DNA of 64,000 nt from Panaeolus papilionaceus (Eukaryota; Basidiomycota; Agaricomycetes; Agaricales): contig JADNRZ010000001.1 in assembly GCA_015501605.1 (NCBI GenBank), positions 372,001 to 436,000 on the forward strand, written 5' to 3'. Within the stretch, counting starts at the first letter, position 1, and each line of letters starts with the position of its first letter. The translations under genes and the position numbers were made by a program. Below are positions 35,564 to 45,369 of this stretch, piece by piece. The notes under the pieces are model-generated. The model was not told the origin of the DNA. It searched no databases and saw only the letters and a list, made by a program, of their open reading frames with translations.

Positions 35564-35716
35564 CTACCGCTTGAGCCTGTCACATACTAGTACATCCTCA
35601 ACTCCAGTCAACAGGTAGCGTTCAAGCTCGTCACCGAGGCCAAGATCCTGAGCAGCGGCAAGGCCAGGAAGACAATCAAAGATATCGACCTCATCGTTGC
35701 TGGTGTTTCCCGTTGT
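35564..35716 (-). CDS. Isolated terminal-exon-like segment (50 codons)
   Basis: Directly after a TATTCAG acceptor on the minus strand, 50 codons run to a TAG with strongly protein-like, acidic/Leu-rich content (DEVDIFDCLPGLAAAQDLG, then a C-terminal LVCDRLKR). I found no upstream exon within about 500 bp and do not recognise the family. Either the last exon of a gene whose other exons are missing, or a gene fragment carried with the duplications. Confidence 0.35.
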   Translation of the reverse strand, partial: TTGNTSNDEVDIFDCLPGLAAAQDLGLGDELERYLLTGVEDVLVCDRLKR

Positions 35717-36229
35717 CTGAATAATAAATATTTTCAAAGTCAGTTGACATTACAATACAAGTTGAAATGAAAAAGCAAATCCAACGAGTCCTCAAATCCT
35801 GGGTCCACGGTCCTCCTCTAAGGGCGCATAGGTGCGCTCATACACAGTATTAGTTCACTCTTGATCCCATTTTTGCTTCTTGAAATATTCGAGTTTGTGG
35901 TGAAGATGAAAAACTAAATTTTAAGTGCTTGCTGAGCGCTGAGCGCTGACTAGTGACTGCTGATAACTTTAAATGGTGCGATATCTTATCACTTGTTCGA
36001 TTATGACATTGTGCACGAGGAGTTAACTAAGAACATGAAACGAAGTGAACACAAAACACAAGTATCTAATATCTATATTATTTTATAAAGGGCTTAGGAC
36101 TGAGCAAATAAAAGATAGCTTTCAACAAGGTCAGAAGTAGATGAAATGCTGACATATCAACCTCCCGGAGACTCTTCTCTGGCTTCTGGGGGTGTCTGTC
36201 GTCAGTGAATGCTCACTGAACACACAGAA
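35717..36229. other. Intergenic; 3' flank of copy D
   Basis: No gene. From about 36060 onward the sequence closely follows the stretch next to copy A (25950-26175), so the duplication includes the 3' flank. Confidence 0.5.
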
Positions 36230-36551
36230 CTATGCTGATACCGTTATGTTAGCCGTATCGTTTTGGGTTTCGATTGATGTTTCTTCGCTTGACAAGCGAT
36301 GGTAGTAGTTGTTATTAACTGTACCCCCCGTGGTAGTGTTGGTCTGTGCAATGCTCGAAGCGTTACTGATCATGATCTTCGAACTACCAGAAGCATGAAA
36401 CATTGTGCTGAGAGGGTGGGTCGGGCTTTCGACAGGTGATGATTGGGATGAACCAGGCGCATTATTACTCTGTAGGTTGGTTAGCTGGTGAGTGAGGCGA
36501 GCGGGAAGGTTTGAGACTTACTGGCGTAGGAATAGGTGGTACGGATGCCAT
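36230..36551 (-). CDS. Small Asn/Thr-rich tandem family protein, copy D (89 aa)
   Basis: Exons 36551-36522 and 36469-36230, 52-nt GT-AG intron in phase 0, 270 nt in total. Nearly identical to copy A over the second exon (MFHASGSSKIMIS, then NTTTGGTVNNNYYHRLS) with a different first exon (MASVPPIPTP), closer there to copy C. A TATAAA box lies at 36621-36626, about 75 bp upstream of the ATG. The reading frame, intron and promoter are all intact after duplication, which argues for selection or very recent copying. Function unknown. Confidence 0.62.
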
Positions 36552-38074
36552 TATAGATGTTATGGTTGTCGTTGGAAGAGGAGGTTAGGTACCTATAGAG
36601 TTTCATCACTTGGGCAGCCATTTATACGCCCAGCAGTGGGAAAATTGGGTGCAGTAGATATGATGAACTGGTTTTCAAGAGTGAAAACAATCAGGTTTGA
36701 AAGCACTGAATTAAAGGAACCAGATGCCTTATGTAACGGCAAGTTAAATGAACTGGGTGTGAAACAGTGCAACACCTGGACGTGGCTACTAGTTCTCGAT
36801 TTGTGCACTTGTCAAGCCATGGATTTAGATGAGATATGCTTGCAATCGTCGTCTGGTTTGTGAAGAGCGCTGCAGCCGTCATACCAGTCGACGAAGGGAG
36901 TGGTAGAGGAAGCATCTAACTGGGAATATGTACTGGCAGACAGATTAGAAGAGTTGGCTTACCCCGTATATATGTACTCCATTTATCCACGTCGTTGGGT
37001 GAGATAGAGCTTGGGGAGAGCGGTGTTCACGGCCGCTTCGGAGCATTGCCAGTTCGACGTAATTTTTATTGCCAGGGTTGGGGTTTGTGGCATTCGAGCA
37101 TGACCTGCTAGTGTTCAACGTTCGACATGGTGCCGCCATTTGCAAATGGGCTACGCACCGTGCTAGTAAGACGAGTCGGGTTGGATGTTTTTTTGGCGTT
37201 GACAGAATGGGACTGGTGGTTGACGCCAGGCCCTAGGAGTGTATGACCAAGGTAACTCTGTCATAATCGACCTGAGTACAAGACAGTTCAGCTACCCTCA
37301 TACCTGGATGTACCTACTATGCAGATGATGGAACATTACAATTGGTGGTCGATATCTGCAGATGCATTAAACGCCCTCCCTCCATGAATTGCCTAAAAGG
37401 AAGAATCGCGGTGCCCCTAATGATAGGTTTGCTGTCATTGCAGGTGTCGGAGACCGGAATAGCATCAAGCGAACCGGTTCGAGTTTGGGTGTCACTGGGC
37501 GACGCAAATTCTGGTCATACTCAAGGACAATGCGAGAGGCACGGAGTGTTATGAAATGCGTCGGTTTATCGTAATACTGTTGAACGAGAGCCATCAAGAA
37601 CCACTCACCCCTTCCCTTCATCAAGGGGATATAGACGACAGATCCAGTCAACAGCGGTATGGGTCTTTCCCATGACGATAATCGTGTCGCACAGCTTGCT
37701 GACGCTATTCAAAGTGGACCGGAACACTTGGAGACAGTGGGTATCAATACTCAACCCCCGACCCGACTATCGCTAGACGTGTGAGTGTATGAGTTACGGG
37801 TCTGCGGAGATGAGCAAATTCAAGGATGAAACGTGCAGCCCCAACAAGGTGAAAGGCCCGATCCAGGTCCACGTGCTCATGAACTCTCCCCAGCGGCGCC
37901 TGGGTACCAGGGTAAAAGACAATCAACAGTTATCAATTTGGTAACTATATTTGCAATTGGGGGTGCCTGGTTTCATGTAGCAGAATCGACTGGTCAAAAT
38001 GCTGAACTCGCAGCAGGGATATGGAGTCCGGGAAACACAAAGCGAACAAACAACTGGCGTGCTCTGGTCAAGCT
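36552..38074. other. Intergenic between copy D and the intact F-box-like gene
   Basis: No supported gene; overlapping frames on both strands have no motif. The right part (about 37960-38074) is recognisably related to 33180-33263, so the duplicated block extends beyond the genes. Confidence 0.45.
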
Positions 38075-39518
38075 CTAGTGTCGGAACATAGCATTGAAAA
38101 CACGGTTTCCGGCTGAAGATTTTTAAATAAGAAAAATAAATTCAAGACCAAAACGGGATATTAGGAACCAAAGGATACTCACCTGGCTGAGGATCTAAGA
38201 TGACACGCAAGGCTTTCCTCACAGAAAGTACCCGAAACCTCTCCACAACCTCCTTCCTAAACGCGTCAACATTCCTCACATCCTTCGGGTGAAGGTAGAA
38301 CCAAACGTCCTCCAAACGCGGATATTGCGACATCATATCATCCAAGACCACCCATTCCGACATATCAATCGGCCAACTCTGGGCTTCATGCATGAGGAAG
38401 CAACGAAAAACGACCTTGGATAAATTCGGGAGAGGCATCGTCGCTTGAACAGGCTTGGAGAGAAGCGCGTCGATCCATCTCGGCGCGAATGATTGCGTCG
38501 TGTATAAATTGCTGAAGCGACGCTCAAACGGGACACGGGAAATCTCCCAGCCGATGCTCAGATGCAGCGTCTGGAGCTTGACGAGCGGTGTGATGTCCAG
38601 GGAGTGGCCCGAAAAAACAGACGCTGGTGAGAGAATTTGTTAGGACAGGGAAAGCGTATAAAAATAGCAACACGTGCACATACACGACGTCAAGAACTGA
38701 TAACGAGGTCGAAGCTGGAGAAACTCCAAGGACTGCCCACATATTTCAAAAATCGCATTGAGGTGTTGGTAGGTATCCATTTTCCCTGGGAACGTCAAAG
38801 AGAGGGACGTCAAATAATTTAGGTGCAAGTAGCATTGCTGGTGCAAGAAAAATGGCGTGGCGTAGTCCTGATACCCAATTTCAAGCCAGAGTTTTTCCAG
38901 GTAGATATGCCGGTTACCAATGGAAGGGTCTTCCAAGTGCTCGACAACGTGGTTCCAATTTCCCAGAGCAGAGTCGTCCAGAACCAAGCGTTTGAGGTGC
39001 TGCAAGTCTTGAAGGACATTCAGTGGTAGAACAAATCCATTTCGAAGGTGGATTTCTGAAATGACACTCGTGGAGAGAATCTCGGCAACGCTGTATTTGA
39101 GGCGAGGAGAGAGGGGCGACATTGTCGTCGGCCACCGTCTTTCAGTGCTGTTTTCCATAGGGATGACTTGGAACGTGGTAAGGTTCTCAAAGAGCCAAAG
39201 ACAGTCTTCGAGAGCAATGTCGTCATTTATCATGGTTGGTCTGGGGATTTCTATTGGCAACCAGGCCAACTTCAGTGTGATTATTTGGACATGAGTCGCC
39301 AGGTGGGGTGAGGCTTTCAGTATCATCCTTAGACGGCGAGTTCTGGGATCTGTCGTCAAGACGTGGTACGTGAGAGTAATGTGGCGAAAGAGGTGTTTCT
39401 GGCAAATAGAGGCGAATGCACGACAAGCCAAGGCAGAGGCTTGAAGAGCACCATGCTCATGCTTGATTTCGTTGAATATTGGTTGGTAAAGCTCGTATGG
39501 CAATTGAAGGTGAGCCAT
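38075..39518 (-). CDS. F-box-like protein with leucine-rich C-terminal part (437 aa)
   Basis: Exons 39518-38684, 38623-38183 and 38112-38075; 1314 nt with matching phases. The N-terminus LQLPYELYQPIFNEI followed by ALACRAFASICQKHLFRHI is F-box-like, as in substrate adaptors of SCF ubiquitin ligases. The rest has repeated leucine-rich segments (HLKRLVLDDSALGNW, LEKLWLEI, LNYLTSLSLTF) typical of the very expanded basidiomycete F-box/LRR-like families. The last 38-nt exon is supported because the pseudogene copy at 33264 keeps the same reading (RVFN). An open frame extends upstream to 39827 and contains a strong CAG/GTGAGT donor, so a 5' exon may exist. Substrate unknown. Confidence 0.7.
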
Positions 39519-39926
39519 TGGTCGTGTGGTATTGGAACCTAGAGCCGCTAGCTTAACACCGTCAGCAGGCATACGATAAGTCAAGGGGGTGCAACTCACC
39601 TGAGAAATATGAAAACTCGTAAACTGGCGGCGGTCTTTCTCGGAAGAACGTTCTAAGTGCAAGAATTGCTGAGGGTCTCCTGGAAGCCAGAAAAGAAAGA
39701 AAGGGGCATTAGTGTCAGCAGTATAAGCAACAACCGGCTGCTCGCGTAGAGATAATTCGCTAAGCATAAGACGGGGCCCCGGCGTGGAACATGGTGTCTG
39801 AATACCGGTAGGCGAGAAAAGATGCAAAAGGTATTAAATATCAAGATATGGATACAAGTGGTGCGACAAAGCGAGAGGACGGATGTCTAGAGGTATCTAT
39901 ATTTAGCGTGGGTTAGAATAAATGAT
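39519..39926. other. Intergenic, possible 5' exon of the F-box-like gene
   Basis: Minus-strand open frame 39827-39600 ends at CAG/GTGAGT and is followed by a CTCTAG acceptor at about 39539-39543, so transcripts may start here; the spliced upstream frame does not join the F-box frame, suggesting 5'UTR. Confidence 0.4.
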
Positions 39927-41083
39927 TCATCCGAAATGCTTCTTCAAACCGTCGTAAATCAGGAAGATAATGGCACTGCTGGGTATGCTGCGCGCAACAG
40001 TAACGCCACATCCCGCGTAAAGGCCCTTGAGACCTTGGGCACGGTACATGGCCATAAAGGTGCCTCCGAAGGTGGCACGCTTTGGAATGGGATCACCTGG
40101 CTTCAGAGGTGATTTTGGGCGAAGTTCTTCTTCCGTCTGCATGGTGCTCTTGACGCTATCAGCTGGAAAGAGGACAAAGTTGAACATCGCTCCTGCGCAC
40201 GCGCCGGAGACAGCTGACTCCCAAGGACGTAATTCTGGGCTGGAAGATCCGGGGCTGCTTGCCCTTCGTCGTGCAAGAAGCAAAGAAGAGACGTATTCCT
40301 TGGTACTGAACCAGGCAGCTGTTCCTCCCGATTCTCGGATGAGCGTGCCCGTTTGACCTAACCAGAGACCCTTGACACCTGTGGTTCTGACGACAGACAT
40401 GAGCACAGATATGGGCCCTGGTAGTTTTTGGGGTTTTCCATCCAGCCCAACAGGGCGTTGCACCAACATCTGCACCTGCATTTTGCACTTCACGAGCTCA
40501 ATTGGCGTCCTATCAGATGACATAAGTGATCGAGGGGGAACATCAATGTAAAAATAGCGCACAAGAAAAAGCTGGTGACAGTGCCAGCACCTGCCGCAGC
40601 GATTGCAAGCTGGTGTAAGGGCAGTTTGTGGTCAGTGTCGCGGTGGGTTAGGTGTCGGATAACGCGCTGAAACTCCGAGTACGCGAAGAATAGAGATGCA
40701 TTCTCCACCATTGCACCAAAAACAGGTGCAGGGAGACCCTGAAGCTGGGTGAGTTTCAATCCCAGTGCACAACAAGGCCAGAAGACATACACGATACAGT
40801 CCTCTGACTCCCTCATTCTTCCATGTTTGAACAAGACAATCCACTGGGCCCTTGAACCGGGCTTTCTCGTCCAATACTTGGGACTGAAGTCTGACTTTTG
40901 TGAGGTCGAACGGGTGCTCAAAGACTTTGGACACCATCCCAGCAAGCTAAAACGCGGATATTAAACAAATTCTAATCAACATCGTATCTGAAGAAGACGT
41001 ACACTTCCATAACCAATCTCTCTGATAGCACGCAGAGCTGCCGAGCTGCCCCCTGCCTCTAGTGCGTCCGGTGAGGTCTCCAT
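39927..41083 (-). CDS. Mitochondrial carrier, ornithine/basic amino acid type (331 aa)
   Basis: Exons 41083-41003, 40946-40791, 40738-40563 and 40509-39927; 996 nt in frame. Three SLC25 repeats are visible by their signatures: HPFDLTK (P39-K44), TPIELVK (P140-K145) and FPADSVK (P253-K258), with GLYR/GLWLGQ/GLYAG segments at the end of each odd helix, so six membrane helices in the inner mitochondrial membrane. Sequence flavour (EHPFDLTKVRLQSQ, RESGGTAAWF) fits the ORT1/ARG-13 group that exchanges ornithine and arginine for the urea/arginine pathway. The substrate is an inference from family resemblance. A TATATATA lies at 41126-41133, about 45 bp upstream of the ATG. Length is slightly above the usual 300 because of a Ser/Pro insertion in repeat 2. 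Confidence 0.85.
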
Positions 41084-41125
41084 CTTATTTGGAAGCTATT
41101 CCTTTCAAAGTGGTAGCCTGAATCG

Positions 41126-41133
41126 TATATATA
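41126..41133 (-). promoter_or_regulatory. TATA box of the carrier gene
   Basis: TATATATA 43 bp upstream of the carrier ATG on the minus strand, with a CCAAT/ATTGG element adjacent (41138-41142). Confidence 0.4.
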
Positions 41134-43853
41134 GCGTCCAATTAACGCAATGAACAGCTGTTGAAAACAGATGGAGTGGAAGTTGACGAAATTTCGACGA
41201 GGAAAGTAGCTAGTTCTCAGATGTGACCGACGTAGAAAATGAAGAGAAGGGTTCAATTCTGGAATACCTTGAATTTGAGGGTTTAAGAAAGGTTATAGGT
41301 CAAGGAGGAAGCGAGCAGTTATGGCCATAGGGCGACCTCGGACCTTGCTGCATGGGTAGTGCAGGGTTGGTTTTATTTTTATTTAGCCGATCACTGCAGC
41401 GGTGTGAATCCAGGTATCACGTGGAAAGCTTCCTTTTTTATCAGATAACATCTTCATCAGGCTGTGCGAGCCTCGAGGGAAAGCTGGAAGCGATCTCAAA
41501 ATCGATGTGTAATTCGATGCAATTAAATACATGAAATATAGCTACATAACCACTTTTTGGTGTTCATTTATTTGCATTCCGTATGTTATTTGAAACTAAT
41601 CAGGGAAACCCTCACATTGTTGCGTGCGGCTTGAGCTACCAACACACCTACACTTGAAACGCGATTTGATAGATTTAAACGATTGGAAGGGATAAAACTT
41701 ATCAGGGAGGTATTACCGGTTGATTTCTCAACGTCAAAGTCAGTCCCTCGGTCCAGGGAATTGATGATCTCGGAGACCTATGTTTTTTCTGAGTTGCGCA
41801 TGGTACCTGGTGATGACCTTGTGTCTCTTGCAAATCATCGATGGATCAAGCCACCATCACGGGTGCCCAGATGGGTGACGACAACCGTTAATACATTGGG
41901 ACGTTATCGACATCATAGCCTTTGCTTCTTTCATCGACGACAGTGTAACTAACGCATCACCCTGCTGAGTCTTCTGTACTGATGTCGCCTCTCGGATTTA
42001 AGGTAATTAAAGGACGTAATTATTCCGAACGTCAGACTACCAGAAATGCTCACTTTCCAAATGCTCTCCCGACTAGTACTCCCGAGCCAAGTCTCACACC
42101 AGCTTATGCTTCATTAAGGCTGTATAAAACAACAAAGAAAGCGTGTTATCGTACATCAGCTGTCAAGCACATGCATCCCACAGCTGGATATAGGTCTGGG
42201 TAGCGAGGTATCAACGCAGCGCAGCCCAGGTTAGTGTCTGGAACTGCCATTTGTGCGGCCATGAGATCTTATCATTAAAATATAGACTGGAATCAGCCTA
42301 AATAGTTTATTATGGCTGAATTTCCGGTCTTCATTTAATCGCCCATACGCAACTCTTGGTGTATGGAGTACAATGCTTCAGACATGAGGTTCCCCTGGGG
42401 TCTGTCATAGACATGTCCCTCGAATCTATAAAAGTGGTGCTGAAATTGTCAAACGTCGACCCACTTTTCGAGTTTCTTCCCTTCAGTTCGACAGTGACCC
42501 CGTTCTCACTGTTCCCCTTGACTCTCATACTAAACGCGATAAACGTGACCCATCGAACAAATGCCGGACTCTGAAACTTCATCCCAACAGGAAATGGTAC
42601 GCTCCACACTGTTCCCGAAGTTATGCAAGCATTTACTGATTTATCTCAATCGTTTGTGCTTTCTCAGCTCATTCCCAAGACCAAGAGAAAGCTCTATTCT
42701 TACAAAGTGAAGGGCGTAAAATATATCGGCCTGGCTGTGAGCAAAAAGACTGCATCAGCCGATACGGTACGTGCATTTTCTACATACTCCAAATGTCGAC
42801 CCCTGATACACAATTCATTCAGTGGGCGTTGAAACTCAGATTCGAGGATGAATCGGAAGCTTTGATACCCTATAACGAGCTAAAAAGGGAGCCTGAGTGA
42901 GTGTTGCTCGAACCGATTCACATTTTACACTAGCCAGCAACGATTCTGATCACGAACTTTCTAGTAATGCCCGGATATCTGCAACAAGACCCTAAGCCTG
43001 CTTTCAGCGCGGAAGCAGATGTATTGAATACTATTTCATAATGCAGATTCACCGGCAACCTACACAGTTTTCGATGCGATCCCGGAGCCTTTGATTGCCT
43101 GCACAGAAAGCTCCGACATTCGAGGACATATGATAAGATTAGCTCAGTGGCATACAACTTGTACTTTTATCACTTCTCCCCCGAACACGTTCATCGTGTT
43201 ACGTTACTAATAATTAAACCTTAACCGCCTATTTCGGGAACACATAAGACGGAGCCCCTTGATGTGTAGATAATGTGGTTCGAAATGATTAATATGACAG
43301 AACTGAGAAATTCTGGTGTGGAGCTTCGTATTAATGAACGACGAGCTTAGTCTATATATTTGGGCCCTTTTATACCAGATAGAAGCTAAATTTAGACACA
43401 TAGGCGCCCTGAATGATCACCAAATCTAACAGTACGAAATATTGTGAAAATCAGTCATAATTATGGATCTTGGTTATTTACATTTTGTGTAAGCTGGGGA
43501 TCGTGTGCCTAGCTTGTCTGAGCCTCGAGGGATCCGATGACAGCTTTCGTATCAAGATGTCAAGACATTGCCCCATGTATATATCGTAGGAAATTTTATG
43601 AAATCAATACTCTTTATCCGATCTTGTGTCCCAATCATTTCCAATTTGACAAGGTCCTGTCGTTTCCTTTCCTTTCTCGATTACACAGACCAGCATGACA
43701 TGGACCCATGCCCGAGATACAGAAGAACTGGCCAGTCAATCTACCCATATTGAGTCTCCGATATATTGAGAAATTCCCAAGTACTGCTCCCTCCATCAGA
43801 AAGTCCTGCAACTTGCCGAATTAACGAGCCAAAGACAGTTTGGAGTACGTCAG
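41134..43853. other. Intergenic with ambiguous overlapping frames at 42320-42900
   Basis: No gene is confirmed. Between 42320 and 42900 both strands carry protein-like frames. The plus strand has an open frame broken once by TGA at about 42573, then VMQAFTDLSQSFVLSQ... with a plausible 55-nt intron (42769-42823) and a stop at 42900. The minus strand has 42609-42331, with evenly used codons and segments such as FVRWVTFIAFSMRVKG. Only one can be real; I could not decide. Confidence 0.35.
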
Positions 43854-44213
43854 TTACATTATTGTCGACGCAACCAACCAGAGCAGGATACTTCTGACAT
43901 CATTAATGTTGAGTGTTGTCAGCTTCAGGTTGTGTTGCACGGATCCAGCGTGATGATCGAAGGGTAAACCGCAGATGATTCGAGCGTACTGCGACTGTGA
44001 GGTAGCTTGATTTGAGCAGGTTATAAATATAATGTTTACGCATCTCTGCTTTTCTTTATTCCCATCTTTATCTACAAAGGATTCAGCGTGTGGTGTGTGT
44101 TCCACGAGACTCCATAACCCCAGATCACTGTTGTGTTTCACGCTTAGATCAAACGTGTAAGTAGTAAACTTGCTGCATCTGAGGTGGCCAGTAAAACGAG
44201 GACTTATGTGAAT
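43854..44213 (-). CDS. Unidentified coding-like segment
   Basis: Open on the minus strand from 44213 to the TAA at 43854; a GTAAAC...CACAG intron (about 45 nt, near 44000-44045) can be removed in phase 0. The peptide contains FTTYTFDLSVKHNSDLGLWS and later LKLTTLNINDVRSILLWLV, beta-strand-like alternation resembling the C-terminal part of a repeat-propeller protein. No ATG at the head; upstream exons not found. Fragment or last exon of an unrecognised gene. Confidence 0.3.
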   Translation of the reverse strand: MHISPRFTGHLRCSKFTTYTFDLSVKHNSDLGLWSLVEHTPHAESFVDKDGNKEKQRCVNIIFITCSNQATSQSQYARIICGLPFDHHAGSVQHNLKLTTLNINDVRSILLWLVASTIM

Positions 44214-44405
44214 TTACCCTTCGAAATGCCTGTCGTTGTCTGCCTGCTATCCCGTAAAAGGAGCACGTGCATCGAGGCGGGGATTTGACACGTGTGCGGA
44301 GCCTAAATACGAATGAAGGCTAACTTTGAACCTGCTGGTTGGAATATTTTGTGAGTGGTTCTACATACATTAAGTTCGTCTCCTTTCTCCGGCGGCTGAG
44401 GTTAA

Positions 44406-44711
44406 GATGACAACAAATTCCACACCTACCCACCTCTAACACATCGTGATGATCCTCGTAGTTTGAGCTCGTTTGAACGTTTCGAAGCACTAGACGACGG
44501 GGGCGAAGGAGTAAAATGCCAGACCAAGATACCAGCGCTTGATTTCCATGTGCCGAGCGTCAGCGATGTCCACAAGATTGCCCTCTTCCCAGTGGCGTTC
44601 GACTCAGCGTCAATACACTATATTAACTTTCACCATTTCGGGAACGTCTTCTATATCGTTTGTCTCACCAAAACCTCAAGAGAAGTCTTCTTATCTTTGC
44701 GCTCAATATGA
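44406..44711 (+). CDS. Unidentified coding-like segment
   Basis: Plus-strand frame of about 101 codons without ATG at its head, ending at 44711, including FERFEALDDGGEG and a hydrophobic-aromatic end (INFHHFGNVFYIVCL). No domain recognised and no splice partner found. The opposite strand is closed by several stops, which favours this strand if anything is coding. Confidence 0.25.
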   Translation, partial: DDNKFHTYPPLTHRDDPRSLSSFERFEALDDGGEGVKCQTKIPALDFHVPSVSDVHKIALFPVAFDSASIHYINFHHFGNVFYIVCLTKTSREVFLSLRSI

Positions 44712-45369
44712 AAGAGCATATTTTGGTATATGAAAGCAGACAGCAGGCGGGGTTAGGTGATGATAGAGGGACCAAGTCGAAACTTGTGCGCCAATTGTGT
44801 GACCCGAGTTGTGGCGGCGCCTTGCGGCATGCGGATTTGGTGGCTCAGCACGGGTCCATGGGATCTCCGTTTCATTCATGATCAAAATACTCCTCAGGAG
44901 GCCTGATTAGGCTTCTTGCGCATAGTCGAAATAAACGTGTACAGTAGCTCAACGCTCGCTTAAACGCAAGTACCAATTCCGATGCCCGAGGATTGGGTTA
45001 TAGTCAGAATTGCGCAACACTAAGCGACAAGTCAATGACCAAGCGCAGGAGAGGGGATATCCAGGTGTTTGTAATGAGTTCCCTCAACTGGGGCTGTAAT
45101 ATGATGTCTAATGCGTAGTTTTAAGAGGGGCATCAGCGAACAAGCATGCAACAAGCAGGCTTAAATACTTACTTCGAAGCCAAATGCATGATCACCGACT
45201 TTGTTTGATACAACTTGAGGTAGCGACCCATCGGACAAAACATGCATATATAACACTCCGAGGGCTGCCTTGCTAGAAATAGCGGTGGCGGAGGGGTCCA
45301 GCTGCCCACATAGAGAGTATCTGTACCTATAGGGCTCCTAATACGATGCCTGTGGGCATGAAAAACAAG
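44712..45369. other. Intergenic
   Basis: No supported gene; contains the 3' flank of the F-box gene ending at 45370. Confidence 0.5.

Noticed and set aside
40027..40356. Plus-strand frame over the carrier gene
   Set aside because: Antisense shadow of the mitochondrial carrier.
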